A stretch of 64,000 nt of DNA from Pseudoxanthomonas sp. J35 (GTDB lineage Bacteria > Pseudomonadota > Gammaproteobacteria > Xanthomonadales > Xanthomonadaceae): the NCBI RefSeq assembly GCF_000513995.1, contig NZ_AZVB01000003.1, forward strand, positions 203,070-267,069, read 5' to 3'. Shown here piece by piece: positions 17,760 to 26,988 of this stretch. The notes beneath the pieces were generated by a model. That model was not told the origin of the DNA and did no database searches. It worked only from the letters and a program-made list of their open reading frames with translations. The translations under genes and the position numbers were made by a program. The stretch's first letter is position 1. Each line of letters starts with the position of its first letter.

Positions 17760-18197
17760 ATGCACATGCAATCCCCATCCGGAAACTCCCACGCCTCCGC
17801 ACAGGACGCGCTGCGCCTGGTGCTGCGCCATGCGAAGCAGCTGCAGCGCGAGGCCCGCTCGGACTCGCTCGCCGAATCGCTGCCGGTGCTCCGCCGCCTG
17901 CTGGCATCCGGGGTCCTTCGCCACGCCTCGCTGGCCCGCCTGCACGCGCAGCGGGAGCGGGTACAGCGCAAGCACATCCTGCGCCTGCTCGCGCTGGAAG
18001 CCGGCCATGCGGGCTGGGAGGACTACCGCAAGGCATTGGCCACGCTCGATCCCGGGCAGCTCGAGCATTTCGACCTCCTGCGTCGCCATGTCGGCTACCC
18101 GAACCTGTGGTTCGCCTCGCTGGAAGAGGCGCAGCGCCACGCCGACGAGCATGGCGGGCGCGCGATGGGCTGCGGCAGGCAGGCGGTCGTGATCTGA
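17760..18197 (+). CDS. Hypothetical protein (145 aa), helical
   Basis: A soluble, His/Arg-rich protein predicted helical throughout (ALRLVLRHAKQLQREARS; LARLHAQRERVQRKHILRLL), with a WEDYRKAL motif and a C-terminal segment HVGYPNLWFASLEEAQRHAD. No signal or membrane segment. The ATG at 17760 has GGAG eight bases upstream. It stands alone between divergent or convergent neighbours. Repeated Leu-rich helices in its middle resemble DUFs common in Xanthomonadaceae, but I do not recognise it. Confidence 0.7.
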   Translation: MHMQSPSGNSHASAQDALRLVLRHAKQLQREARSDSLAESLPVLRRLLASGVLRHASLARLHAQRERVQRKHILRLLALEAGHAGWEDYRKALATLDPGQLEHFDLLRRHVGYPNLWFASLEEAQRHADEHGGRAMGCGRQAVVI

Positions 18198-18259
18198 CCC
18201 GCATGCACCGGGTCGCCTGAAGCAACGTCGCCGCCTGCCCGCGACCGGGCGGGCGGCTC

Positions 18260-18859
18260 TCAGACATCCTGCAGCTGTGACCGCGCCCGCACCGTGTAGT
18301 CCTGCAGTTGCGGGAAGAACGCGTCGAAGCCCTCTGCGATCGCCGCTTCGTGCGTGCGCAGGTCCTCGAGGCAGGCCACCAGGCGGTCGCCATTGCGCGA
18401 CAGCCGGGTGGCGATGCGGGTCACCGCCAGGTCCACGCTGGCACGGTCGCGGTACGAACCCAGCCAGTCGTGCGAGGCGATGCGCGGGGCGATCGCCTGC
18501 AGCCGCGGCGGCAGGTCGTCGAGCCGCGCCAGCAGGTAGCGGTAGAAGCGCGAGGTGAACGCGTCCAGCGGCTCGTCGCTGTAGCGCGCCCAGTCGCGCG
18601 CCAGGCAGTGGTCGTAGAACACGTCCAGGGCGATGCCGGCGTAGCGGCGCAGGCCTTCGCCGAACAGGCCGCGCGCGGCGACCACGCGCGGATGCGCGTC
18701 GGTATAGCGGTCGACCTGGCGGTGGACGAGGATCTCGCGCCGCTCCACCACGCTGTACTCCGCCAGCGCCGCGCGGCCGAACACGAAGTCGCCCATCAGG
18801 GCGCCGAGCATGGCTTCGGGATCGGGGCCGGCGAGGAGGAGGTGGGCGAGGTAGTTCAT
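18260..18859 (-). CDS. acpH: Acyl carrier protein phosphodiesterase (AcpH family)
   Basis: A 199-aa protein that matches AcpH/DUF479 over its length: MNYLAHLLLAG start, LMGDFVFG, HRQVDRYTDAHP, and LDVFYDHCLARDWARYSD with the metal-ligand-type His/Asp residues of this HD-like fold. The enzyme removes the 4'-phosphopantetheine arm from holo-ACP, yielding apo-ACP. The ATG at 18859 gives the canonical N-terminus. Divergent from the Nei/Fpg-like glycosylase gene across 130 bp. Confidence 0.87.
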   Translation of the reverse strand: MNYLAHLLLAGPDPEAMLGALMGDFVFGRAALAEYSVVERREILVHRQVDRYTDAHPRVVAARGLFGEGLRRYAGIALDVFYDHCLARDWARYSDEPLDAFTSRFYRYLLARLDDLPPRLQAIAPRIASHDWLGSYRDRASVDLAVTRIATRLSRNGDRLVACLEDLRTHEAAIAEGFDAFFPQLQDYTVRARSQLQDV

Positions 18860-18989
18860 CGGGGCGTCAACTGCCGGCGCGCTGCCGGCGGAGGGGAAGT
18901 GTGGCACGCCGCCACCGGCGCGCGCGTTGCCGCAGCTGGGCCGCAGTGTTTGACGGTGCCGTCACCGTGGCGCTGCCGATACTGCCGCC

Positions 18990-19709
18990 GTGCCCGAAGG
19001 TCCCTCCATCGTCATCCCCAAGGAAGAAGCCGGCGGCTTCGTGGGACGCAAGGTCACGGGCGTGCGCGGCAACAGCCGCGAGCCGATCCAGCGCATCGAA
19101 GGCCAGCGCCTGCGCGCGCTGCGCAGCTGGGGCAAGCACTTCCTGATGGAGTTCGACGACTTCAGCGTGCGCATCCACTTCATGCTGTTCGGCCGCTACC
19201 GCATCGACGAGCGCAAGCCTACGCCGGAACGGCTGGGCCTGGATTTCGCCGGCGGCGGCGAGCTGAACTTCTACGCCTGCTCGGTGCGCTTCATCGAGGC
19301 GCCGCTGGACGAGGTCTACGACGTCATGAACGACGCCTGGGACCCGGCCGCGGCGCGCCGCAAGCTGCGCGCACGTCCCGATACCCTGGCCGCCGACGCG
19401 CTGCTGGACCAGGACGTGTTCGCCGGCGTCGGCAACATCATCAAGAACGAGGTGCTGCACCGGATCCGCCTGCACCCGGAGAGCCGGATCGGCGCGCTGT
19501 CGCCGCGCAAGCTCGGCGAACTGGTGACCCAGGCGCGCGAGTACAGCTTCGATTTCCTGCGCTGGAAGAAGGCCTACGTGCTGCGCAAGCACTACCAGGT
19601 GCATACCCGCACCATCTGCCCGCGCGACGGCCACCGGCTCAGCTACCGCAAGCACCTGGGTCAGGCGAAGCGGCGCGCTTTCTATTGCGAGCACTGCCAG
19701 CGGCTCTAA
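18990..19709 (+). CDS. Fpg/Nei family DNA glycosylase (endonuclease VIII-like)
   Basis: A 239-aa base-excision repair enzyme. The GTG at 18990 gives the obligatory MPEGP N-terminus (Pro1 and Glu2 are catalytic after Met removal). The Lys of SWGKHF is the beta-hairpin lysine, and QDVFAGVGNIIKNEVL is the helix-2-turn-helix with its conserved Asn. The C-terminal zinc finger is CPRDGH...YCEHCQ, so the second cysteine of the first pair is replaced by Asp; zinc may be bound differently. It removes oxidised bases from DNA; whether it prefers pyrimidines (Nei) or purines cannot be told. Confidence 0.87.
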   Translation: MPEGPSIVIPKEEAGGFVGRKVTGVRGNSREPIQRIEGQRLRALRSWGKHFLMEFDDFSVRIHFMLFGRYRIDERKPTPERLGLDFAGGGELNFYACSVRFIEAPLDEVYDVMNDAWDPAAARRKLRARPDTLAADALLDQDVFAGVGNIIKNEVLHRIRLHPESRIGALSPRKLGELVTQAREYSFDFLRWKKAYVLRKHYQVHTRTICPRDGHRLSYRKHLGQAKRRAFYCEHCQRL

Positions 19710-19735
19710 GAGTAGCCACCCGCTGCGCTTCGGCG

Positions 19736-19924
19736 TCAGATCACCAGCTTGCCCAGCACCGCTTCCAGCGCCACGTCGGCGCACAGGGCGATGAACAGGA
19801 TCGCGATCCAGCCGCGTTCGATGCCTTCGCCCGGGTGCCAGACCAGCTTGCCGGCACCGACCAGGCTGGCCGGCAGCACGAACAGCAGGGCGGCGTGGCC
19901 CAGGCTCATCGCAGAGATGTCCAT
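19736..19924 (-). CDS. Small membrane protein under an FNR-type box
   Basis: A 62-aa protein with two hydrophobic segments (SLGHAALLFVLPASLVGAG and WIAILFIALCADVALEAVLG) joined by a short loop with His/Glu (KLVWHPGEGIERG), so probably a two-helix inner-membrane protein. ATG 19924 has GGAGAC upstream on the minus strand. A perfect FNR/ANR site lies about 75 bp upstream. No family recognised; the context suggests a low-oxygen role. Confidence 0.65.
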   Translation of the reverse strand: MDISAMSLGHAALLFVLPASLVGAGKLVWHPGEGIERGWIAILFIALCADVALEAVLGKLVI

Positions 19925-19991
19925 GGCGCGTCTCCATGACGGCGGTCGTACCGCGATGGCCTGATCTTCCTGCTGGTCCCAGCGAGATTCG

Positions 19992-20005
19992 TTGATCCGG
20001 ATCAA
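19992..20005. promoter_or_regulatory. FNR/ANR-type box upstream of the small membrane protein
   Basis: TTGATCCGGATCAA, a perfect TTGAT-N4-ATCAA site. On the minus strand a GAAGAT -10-like hexamer (19964-19969) is at the class II distance, leading into the 62-aa membrane protein gene. Confidence 0.72.
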
Positions 20006-20041
20006 TCAGCGCTGCTGTGCCCGCCCCCCGGGGAAATGAAT

Positions 20042-20118
20042 GTAGAGCGGGGCTTGCCCCGCTGCCTTCACCGGCGTCGGCACATCCGGCGTGGGAGTCG
20101 GGCAGGCCCGACTCCACG
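20042..20118. repeat. GTAG REP dimer
   Basis: A GTAGAGCGGGGCTTGCCCCG half faces a GAGTCGGGCAGGCCCGACTC half across about 35 bp containing CATCCGGCGTGGGAG. The same mixed dimer occurs at 22928-23004 and, inverted, at 37445-37521. 20119-20287 holds no gene. Confidence 0.75.
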
Positions 20119-20287
20119 GGTGCCCATTCTCCAACCCGGCGGGAGGGGGCTTTCCGTCCGCGCTGCCTGTCCTGGCGACGGCGCGGCGGGCCCGATCCGC
20201 CTCTTGCGGCCGGCGTTGCATGAACGGGACGCCGGCATCCCGGCGGTCGGCCTGTACCGGGATGTTGCGACGCAGCATAATTCCCGC

Positions 20288-21523
20288 ATGCCTGCCACGC
20301 CCCCTCCCGCCGATCCGGCGGCCGTCGCCGTTCCCGCGATCAGCCGCGGCCGCTACGCCCTGATCCTGACCGCGCTGACCCTGGGCGGCTTCGGCATCGG
20401 TACCAGCGAGTTCGCCGGCATGGGCCTGATGCCGAACATGGTCGCCGGGCTGGGCGTGAGCGAACCGCAGGTCGGCCACCTGATCAGCGCCTACGCCCTG
20501 GGCGTGGTGGTGGGCGCGCCGCTGCTGGCGATCCTCGGCAACGGCCTGTCCCGCAGGACGCTGCTGCTGGGGCTGATGGGTTTCTACGCCCTCGGCAACC
20601 TCGCCAGCGCGCTGGGCCCGGACTACCACAGCCTGATGCTGTTCCGCTTCATCGCCGGGCTTCCGCACGGCGCCTACTTCGGCGTCTCGGCGCTGACCGC
20701 GGTGGCGATCAGCCCGCCGGAAGCACGCGGACGGGCGGTCAGCCTGACCATGCTCGGCCTGACCCTGGCGATCCTGCTGGGCACGCCGCTGGCGACCTGG
20801 GTCGGGCAGCTGGCCAGCTGGCGCTGGGCCTACGCGGCGGTGGCGGTGATCTCGCTGCTGACCGTGGCGCTGATCGCGCTGGCGCTGCCGTCCCGCCTGG
20901 CGCCGCCGGCGCCGGCTGGCAGCCCGTTGGTCGAACTGCGCGCCTTCAACCGCCTGCCGGTGTGGCAGGCGCTGCTGATCGGCGCGATCGGCTTCTCCGG
21001 CATGTTCTGCGTGTTCAGTTACCTGGCGCCGACCATGGTCGAGGTCACCGGCGTGGCCCCGGCGTGGATCCCGCTGGGCCTGGCCGGCTTCGGCCTGGGC
21101 GGGGTGATCGGCAACATGCTTGGCGGCTGGCTGTTCGACCGCCTGCAGTTCCGTGCTGCGCTGGTGGTGCTGGGCTGGGCCGCGCTGATGCTCGTGCTGT
21201 TCCCGCTGGCGGCGCGGCAGCCGTGGAGCCTGCTGCTGGCCACGGTGTGCATCGGCATGATGGGCGGCCTCGGCACGATCCTGCAGTCGCACCTGATGGA
21301 CGTGGCCGGCGAGGCGCAGACCCTGGCCGCCGCCTCGCACCACGCCGCGTTCAACGCCGCCAACGCGCTGGGCCCGTGGCTGGGCGGCCTGGCGATCACC
21401 GCCGGGTGGGGCTGGACCTCGACCGGCCCCGTCGGCGCGGCCACCGCGCTGGCCGGCATCGGCCTGTGGCTGTGGGCGTCGCGCACCCTGGCGCGCCGCC
21501 AAGCCTGCGCGACCGCGGCCTGA
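20288..21523 (+). CDS. MFS transporter (AraJ/YdhP-type DHA1 exporter)
   Basis: A 411-aa major facilitator with 12 predicted helices. The first helix (ALILTALTLGGFGIGTSEFA) carries the GTSEF motif typical of the AraJ/YdhP/NepI branch of drug:H+ antiporters; the loop 2-3 motif A is altered to GNGLSRRTLLLG. The family exports arabinose, purines or drugs; the substrate here is unknown. The ATG at 20288 is close to a TATAAT-like CATAAT (20276-20281), so transcription may start very near the start codon. Confidence 0.88.
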   Translation: MPATPPPADPAAVAVPAISRGRYALILTALTLGGFGIGTSEFAGMGLMPNMVAGLGVSEPQVGHLISAYALGVVVGAPLLAILGNGLSRRTLLLGLMGFYALGNLASALGPDYHSLMLFRFIAGLPHGAYFGVSALTAVAISPPEARGRAVSLTMLGLTLAILLGTPLATWVGQLASWRWAYAAVAVISLLTVALIALALPSRLAPPAPAGSPLVELRAFNRLPVWQALLIGAIGFSGMFCVFSYLAPTMVEVTGVAPAWIPLGLAGFGLGGVIGNMLGGWLFDRLQFRAALVVLGWAALMLVLFPLAARQPWSLLLATVCIGMMGGLGTILQSHLMDVAGEAQTLAAASHHAAFNAANALGPWLGGLAITAGWGWTSTGPVGAATALAGIGLWLWASRTLARRQACATAA

Positions 21524-21675
21524 CGCCGCGCTGATTGCCGCCCCGGCGGATCGCGCCCGCCACCCGCTCCCACCATACGCTCCGGAAGGGGCGGCTGGCG
21601 GCCGCAGCCCTTAGACTGTGCCGCTCCGCGTGCGCCCCGCGCCCGCGCCTCCATCCGCTTCCGAGAGAGTCACGC

Positions 21676-22881
21676 GTGGTCATCCATCCCAAAGTCCGAG
21701 GCTTCATCTGCACCACCGCCCACCCCGTGGGCTGCGCGAAGAACGTGCAGGACCAGATCCGTTACGTGCAGGCGCAGGGCGCCCGTGGCGAGGGTCCCAA
21801 GCGCGTGCTGGTGATCGGCGCCTCGACCGGCTACGGCCTGGCCGCGCGCATCACCGCCGCCTTCGGCTACGGCGCCGCCACCCTGGGCGTGTTCTTCGAG
21901 AAGCCGGGCACCGAGAAGAAAACCGGCAACGCCGGCTGGTACAACTCCGCCGCCTTCGACCGCTACGCCAAGGAAGCGGGGCTGTGGAGCCGTTCGATCA
22001 ACGGCGACGCCTTCTCCGACGAGGTCCGCGCCAAGGCCATCGAGCTGATCGGCGAGATGGGCGGCCCGATCGACCTGGTCGTGTACTCGCTGGCCTCGCC
22101 GGTGCGCCGCCTGCCGGATACCGGCGAGCTGAAGCGCTCGGCGCTCAAGCCGATCGGCCAGGCCTACACGTCCACCGCGGTGGACACCAACCGCGACCAG
22201 GTCATCGAGGCCACGGTCGAGCCGGCCACCGAGCAGGAAATCGCCGACACCATCCGGGTGATGGGCGGCGAGGACTGGGAGCTGTGGATCGAGGCGCTGT
22301 CGAAGGCCGGCGTGCTGGCGCCGGATGCGAAGACGGTGGCCTTCAGCTACATCGGTACCGAGATCACCTGGCCGATCTACTGGCACGGCGCCCTGGGCAA
22401 GGCCAAGGAAGACCTGGACCGCGCCGCCCACGCGATCGATGCGAAGCTCAAGCCCACCGGCGGTTCGGCCAACGTGGCCGTGCTCAAGTCGGTGGTGACC
22501 CAGGCCAGCGCCGCGATCCCGGTGATGCCGCTGTACATCGCCATCGTCTACCGGATCATGAAGGAGAAGGGGCTGCACGAAGGCCCGATCGAGCAGCTGG
22601 AGCGCACCTTCCGCGAGCACCTGTACAGCGACAACCCGCCGCCGGTGGACGAGTCCAACCGCCTGCGCCTGGACGACCGCGAGCTGCGCGACGACGTGCA
22701 GCAGGCCTGCCGCGAGCTGTGGCCGACGGTGACCACCGCGAACCTGTTCGAGGTCACCGACTACGCCAGCTACAAGCACGACTTCCTGAAGCTGTTCGGC
22801 TTCGAGCGCACCGACGTCGATTACGACGCCGACGTCGACCCGGTCACCCCGTTCGACGTGGTCGACCTGACCGCGGAGTGA
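21676..22881 (+). CDS. fabV: Trans-2-enoyl-ACP/CoA reductase FabV
   Basis: A 401-aa NADH-dependent enoyl reductase, the last step of each fatty-acid elongation cycle. Rossmann motif [16 protein letters not shown] at about residues 40-55; the FabV catalytic Y-x8-K is [10 protein letters not shown] (Tyr about 235). Length and the [19 protein letters not shown] start match the family exactly, which supports the GTG at 21676. FabV enzymes are insensitive to triclosan compared with FabI. Upstream TAGACT may serve as -10. Confidence 0.95.
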   Translation: MVIHPKVRGFICTTAHPVGCAKNVQDQIRYVQAQGARGEGPKRVLVIGASTGYGLAARITAAFGYGAATLGVFFEKPGTEKKTGNAGWYNSAAFDRYAKEAGLWSRSINGDAFSDEVRAKAIELIGEMGGPIDLVVYSLASPVRRLPDTGELKRSALKPIGQAYTSTAVDTNRDQVIEATVEPATEQEIADTIRVMGGEDWELWIEALSKAGVLAPDAKTVAFSYIGTEITWPIYWHGALGKAKEDLDRAAHAIDAKLKPTGGSANVAVLKSVVTQASAAIPVMPLYIAIVYRIMKEKGLHEGPIEQLERTFREHLYSDNPPPVDESNRLRLDDRELRDDVQQACRELWPTVTTANLFEVTDYASYKHDFLKLFGFERTDVDYDADVDPVTPFDVVDLTAE

Positions 22882-22927
22882 TGCCGATTGCGCCCCTCTC
22901 CCCGGGGAGGGGCGTCAACGCCTCCCT

Positions 22928-23004
22928 GTAGAGCGGGGCTTGCCCCGCTGCTTTTCACGGCCGCCGGCCCATCCGGCGCGGGAGTCGGGCAAGCCCGACT
23001 CTAC
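22928..23004. repeat. GTAG REP dimer overlapping a gene end
   Basis: GTAGAGCGGGGCTTGCCCCG facing GTCGGGCAAGCCCGACTCTAC, with a spacer containing CATCCGGCGCGGGAG. The terminal CTAC supplies, on the minus strand, the TAG stop of the response regulator gene. Just before it a C/G-rich hairpin (22891-22914) may end fabV transcription. Confidence 0.75.
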
Positions 23005-23378
23005 GGGGACGGGGGCGCGGTCGCCGCGCTGACGCAGTCGCGCAGGTCCTTCAGCCGGAACGGCTTGCCGAGCAGGAGCAGGCCCGGGTCCAGCTCCATG
23101 TTGCTGTAGCCGGAGACCACGATCACCGCGGCCTGCGGGAAACGCGCGCGGACCTCGCGCGCCAGCTCCGAGCCGGACATGCCGGGCATCAGGTGGTCGG
23201 TGATCAGCAGGTCCGGCACCAGGCCGCCGTCGAGCGCGCGCAGCGCTTCCTCGGCCGAGCCGACCTCGATGACCTCGAAACCCATGTCCACCAGCACGTC
23301 GGCGGTGCACATGCGCACGCCGGGTTCGTCGTCCACGACCAGGGCGATGGAAGGGTTCGGTTTGTGGATGGAGCCCAT
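23001..23378 (-). CDS. Single-domain response regulator
   Basis: A 125-aa receiver domain without output domain. Acidic pocket VVDDEP (residues 15-17 region), phospho-acceptor Asp in LLITDHLMPGMSG, Ser/Thr in VVSGYS and Lys in LLGKPFRLKDL. It lies 23 bp downstream of the PAS histidine kinase, its likely partner in a phosphorelay. Its TAG stop is contributed by the adjacent REP element. Confidence 0.9.
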   Translation of the reverse strand: MGSIHKPNPSIALVVDDEPGVRMCTADVLVDMGFEVIEVGSAEEALRALDGGLVPDLLITDHLMPGMSGSELAREVRARFPQAAVIVVSGYSNMELDPGLLLLGKPFRLKDLRDCVSAATAPPSP

Positions 23379-23401
23379 GACGCCTCCGCCTTCGTTCCCG
23401 G

Positions 23402-25801
23402 TCATTGTGCCTGCATCGGGGTCCCGCCTGCAGCCGGCAGCCACAGCTCCATGGTGGTGCCGGCCCCCGGCGTGCTGTCGATCCGCAGGCATCCGCCCAG
23501 CTGCGAGGCCAGGCCGTGCGCCATCGACAGGCCCAGGCCGGTGCCCTTGCCGATGCCCTTGGTGGTGAAGAACGGCTCGATGGAGCGTTCGCGCGTGGCC
23601 GCGTCCATGCCCACGCCGGTGTCCTTCACCACGATGACGACGTAGCGGCCCGGGGACAGGGCCGGATCCTGGCCGGAGCCTACGTCCTCGCGGCGTGCCG
23701 ACAGCGTGAGGGTGCCGCCATCGGGCATGGCGTCGCGCGCGTTCACGCCGAGGTTGAGCAGGGCCATCTCCAGCTGGTTGCCGTCGGCATGGGCGCGCGG
23801 CAGGTCCGGTTCGACCTCGATGACGGTACGGATGCGCGGGTCGAAGCTGCTGCGCAGCAGCTGGCCCAGGCCGTCGAGCAGGATGGCCACGTCGACCTGC
23901 ACCGCCTGCAGCGGCTGGCGGCGGGCGAAGGCGAGCAGGCGCTGGACCAGGGTCGCGGCGCGATCGGCCGACTGCCGCGCCACCGCCAGGGTGCGGCTGC
24001 GCCGCTCCGGCGAGGTGGACGGGTCCTCGGCCAGTTCCAGCGCGGCCATGATCGGGGTCAGCAGGTTGTTGAAGTCGTGGGCCACGCCGCCGGTGAGCTG
24101 GCCCATCGCCTCCAGCTTCTGCGACTGGCGCAGCGCTTCCTCGGTGGCCAGGCGGCCGGTGATGTCCAGCGCCTCCAGGATCACCGCGCTGATCGCGCCG
24201 GAGGCGTCGTACAGCGGCCGCAACGACAGGTCGAACGATCGCCGCCCGACCGGCAGGTTCACCGTGATCTCCTCGCGTATCGCCTCGCCGGCCAGCGCAC
24301 GCATGAACGCGTCGCGCACCCAGTCGGACATCCCCGGCGTGGCGGTGAACCACGGCGTGTTCCAGATCGGCAGGCCGATCACGTCCTGCAGGCGCACGCC
24401 GATGGCCTCCAGCGCGGTGCGGTTGGTGTCCTGCAGTGTGCCGTCCAGTGCGCAGCGGCCCTGCAGCTGGTAGCTGCTCTCGAACAGGCTGCGCAGCTGC
24501 GCCTGCGAGTCGGCCAGCGCCCGTACCGCGGCGTTGATGTCGGTGACGTCGCGCGCGCTGCAGTAGAACTTGCCGCCTTCCGGCGTGGCCACCCACGACA
24601 GCGTGCGGTAGTCGCCGTCGCGGGTGCGGATGCGGCACTCGAAGCCCAGCAGCGGGATGCCCTCGCGCAGGCGGCGTCCGGCCTCCGATACCGCGGCCAG
24701 GTCGTCGGGATGGACCAGGTCGCGCACCGGGCGCGCCTCCAGGTCCAGCGCCGACCAGCCCAGTACCCGCTGCCAGGCCGGATTGCTCTTCGCCAGCAGG
24801 CCGTCGGCGTCCATCACCGCCAGCAGGTCGGGGGTGACCTGCCAGGTGAGCGAGCGCTCCTGCGCCTGCTCGGCGACCTGCCGTTCCAGCTCGTGGTTGA
24901 GCCGGCGCAGGGCCTGCTCGCTGCGCGCACGCGCGGTCTGGTCCAGGCCGGCGACGAAGATGCCCTCGACCTGGCCGCCGGGGCCGAGCATCGGCTGGTA
25001 GATGAAGTCCAGGTGCCGCTCGTGGACCGGGCCGTCCGGCGTGGCCTGTTCCATGAACACCGCGCCGTTGGCGAGGAACGGCACGCCGGTGGCGTAGACC
25101 TGGTCGAGGACCCCGACGTAGCCCTGCGCCACCGCGTCCGGCAGCGCCTCGGCGACGGTGCGGCCGACCACGTCGCGGCCGCCGACCACGGTGCGGTAGC
25201 TGCTGTTGGCGAACTCGAAGCGGTGCTCCGGCCCGCGCAGCAGGGCCATGAAGGTCGGCGCCTGCTCGAACATCCGCGCCAGGCGCCCGTACTCGTCGGC
25301 CAGGCGTCGCTCGGTGAGCACGCGGCGGGTGGTCTCGTGGCAGACGTTGAGCATCGCCACCACCTGCCCGTCCGGTTCGCGCACGGGGCTGTAGGCGAAG
25401 GTCCACCAGGTGTCCTCGGGGAAGCCGTTGCGCTCCATGCGCAGGTACATGTCTTCCACCCAGGTGGCGGTGCCGGACATCACCGATTCGCATAGCGGGC
25501 GGATGTCGTCCCACAGCTCCGACCACACCACCGGGATCGGCTTGCCCAGCGCCCCGGGCTCCTTGGCGCCGAGCACGTCCATGTAGCGGTCGTTGTAGAA
25601 CAGCAGCAGGTCCGCGCCCCAGCCCAGGCACATGGGGAAGCGCGAGCCGAGCATGATCGACAGCGTGGTCTTCAGCTCGTCGGGCCACTGCTCCGGCTCG
25701 CCGAGCGGATGCCGCGACCAGTCGTGGTTCGCGATCCGGGCCGCCATCACCCCGCCGCCACGCAGGAACTGGATGCCGGCGGTCGAGGAAGCGTCGCTCA
25801 T
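23402..25801 (-). CDS. Multi-PAS sensor histidine kinase
   Basis: A 799-aa soluble kinase with no membrane helix. Three to four PAS-type domains (beginning WSRHPLGEPEQWPDELKTTL, then EQAPTFMALLRG, TPDLLAVMDADGLLAKSN and SSYQLQGRCALDG), a HisKA segment (GQLTGGVAHDFNNLLTPIM with the phospho-His) and an HATPase_c domain (LNLGVNARDAMPDGG, DTGVGMD, GKGTGLGLSMAHGL). Part of an operon with the receiver-only protein. ATG 25801 is preferred; an in-frame ATG at 25840 is possible. The stimulus is unknown; PAS domains suggest redox, light or small ligands. Confidence 0.9.
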   Translation of the reverse strand: MSDASSTAGIQFLRGGGVMAARIANHDWSRHPLGEPEQWPDELKTTLSIMLGSRFPMCLGWGADLLLFYNDRYMDVLGAKEPGALGKPIPVVWSELWDDIRPLCESVMSGTATWVEDMYLRMERNGFPEDTWWTFAYSPVREPDGQVVAMLNVCHETTRRVLTERRLADEYGRLARMFEQAPTFMALLRGPEHRFEFANSSYRTVVGGRDVVGRTVAEALPDAVAQGYVGVLDQVYATGVPFLANGAVFMEQATPDGPVHERHLDFIYQPMLGPGGQVEGIFVAGLDQTARARSEQALRRLNHELERQVAEQAQERSLTWQVTPDLLAVMDADGLLAKSNPAWQRVLGWSALDLEARPVRDLVHPDDLAAVSEAGRRLREGIPLLGFECRIRTRDGDYRTLSWVATPEGGKFYCSARDVTDINAAVRALADSQAQLRSLFESSYQLQGRCALDGTLQDTNRTALEAIGVRLQDVIGLPIWNTPWFTATPGMSDWVRDAFMRALAGEAIREEITVNLPVGRRSFDLSLRPLYDASGAISAVILEALDITGRLATEEALRQSQKLEAMGQLTGGVAHDFNNLLTPIMAALELAEDPSTSPERRSRTLAVARQSADRAATLVQRLLAFARRQPLQAVQVDVAILLDGLGQLLRSSFDPRIRTVIEVEPDLPRAHADGNQLEMALLNLGVNARDAMPDGGTLTLSARREDVGSGQDPALSPGRYVVIVVKDTGVGMDAATRERSIEPFFTTKGIGKGTGLGLSMAHGLASQLGGCLRIDSTPGAGTTMELWLPAAGGTPMQAQ

Positions 25802-25940
25802 GGGGCGGCAATGGCCGGGAAGGTCGGCCGATGCTGGCATATTGGTGCGTGAACGAGGTGAGGAGGCCAGGTCCACCTGGGGGAACTCGTTCACGCCGGC
25901 GTGGTCAGCATGGCTTCTCCCCGGACACCGACCTCGACCC

Positions 25941-26939
25941 TTGCCCCATCCCGCCCAGGCCGCATGGCGCGACGAACTGCTGCCCCGCGTGGTCGCGGCC
26001 GGCGGCAGCGTGCTGCTGCTCGCGCTGGGGTGGAAGCTGGCCAGCGGACTGGTCCCGATCGGCATGCCGCGGATCGAGGAGACGCCGCGGTTGCGGGTGG
26101 TGTTCTCCCCGCGCAACGCGGCGCCGGACCTGCCCGTACCGCCTCCGGCCGTCCTGCCTGCCGCGCCGGTGCAGGACGCGCGCGCGCCGGCCTCGCCACC
26201 GCCGCCACAGTCGCGATCCGACAAACCGCAGCCCGCGCCGCCCCCAGCCGCACCGCGCAATGCCGTGCCCACCCTGTTCGGCGAGGATGGCCGGCCGCGC
26301 CTGCCGGCGCAGCTCGCCGACCGCTGGGAGACGGCGAAGCCCGCGCCGGGCGGCAAACCCGTCGAGCCCGAACGCAACCCGCTCGAGCGCCGCAATCCCG
26401 TCGACGCGCGCAGGACCCGTTTCGCCGACGACTGGGTCAGCGATGGCGATGCGGCCGAGGTCATCAACCAGCAGATCGCCCGCGCGCAGAGCAAGATCGC
26501 CGAGTTCCTGCTGGGCAAGGACATCCAGCACGCCCGCGCGCGGCCATCGCCGGAAGTGCGCTTCAACCCGGTCCGCCACGAGCGCGTGGCCGATCTCGGC
26601 AGCGAGGCCACCGGCGACGCGTACAAGGCCGCGCCGATCCCCTACGAACCGGCGCCCGGCCTGGAGGGCGAGGCCAGCCGCCGCATCCGCGAACAGGTCG
26701 CGGCGCTGGAGACGGCGTACTCGCGCTGCGACCGCGCGCGCCTGCGCCGGCTGATGCAGCCGCTGCTGGCGCATCTGGACGAACTGCAGAAGGCCGAGAC
26801 CGCGTTCGCGCGCGGTGCCGACCCGGTGCGCGCCCGGCACATGCTGCCGAACGTGGCCAATACCGCCTACGACATGGCGCGCCGCGCGCTGTGGTATGCC
26901 GACACGCGCATGGCCGGCTGCACCGCTGGCGCGGGATGA
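25941..26939 (+). CDS. Hypothetical membrane-anchored protein (start uncertain)
   Basis: About 330 aa. An N-terminal membrane segment (VVAAGGSVLLLALGWKLASG) is followed by a long Pro/Ala/Gln-rich linker (about residues 60-120) and a folded C-terminal region with an Asp/Arg-rich helix (INQQIARAQSKIAEFLLGKD) and ETAYSRCDRARLRRL. No ATG lies in frame near the start: TTG 25941 keeps the membrane anchor at the N-terminus, while GTG 25845 is an alternative. Divergent from the PAS kinase. Not recognised. The anchor-linker-domain layout resembles secretion or cell-wall accessory proteins, but I do not assign it. Confidence 0.55.
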   Translation: MPHPAQAAWRDELLPRVVAAGGSVLLLALGWKLASGLVPIGMPRIEETPRLRVVFSPRNAAPDLPVPPPAVLPAAPVQDARAPASPPPPQSRSDKPQPAPPPAAPRNAVPTLFGEDGRPRLPAQLADRWETAKPAPGGKPVEPERNPLERRNPVDARRTRFADDWVSDGDAAEVINQQIARAQSKIAEFLLGKDIQHARARPSPEVRFNPVRHERVADLGSEATGDAYKAAPIPYEPAPGLEGEASRRIREQVAALETAYSRCDRARLRRLMQPLLAHLDELQKAETAFARGADPVRARHMLPNVANTAYDMARRALWYADTRMAGCTAGAG

Positions 26940-26988
26940 GGCCTGGCAGGCGGCGCGCCGTCGAAGCGGTCGCGCCGCGTGCTGCCGG

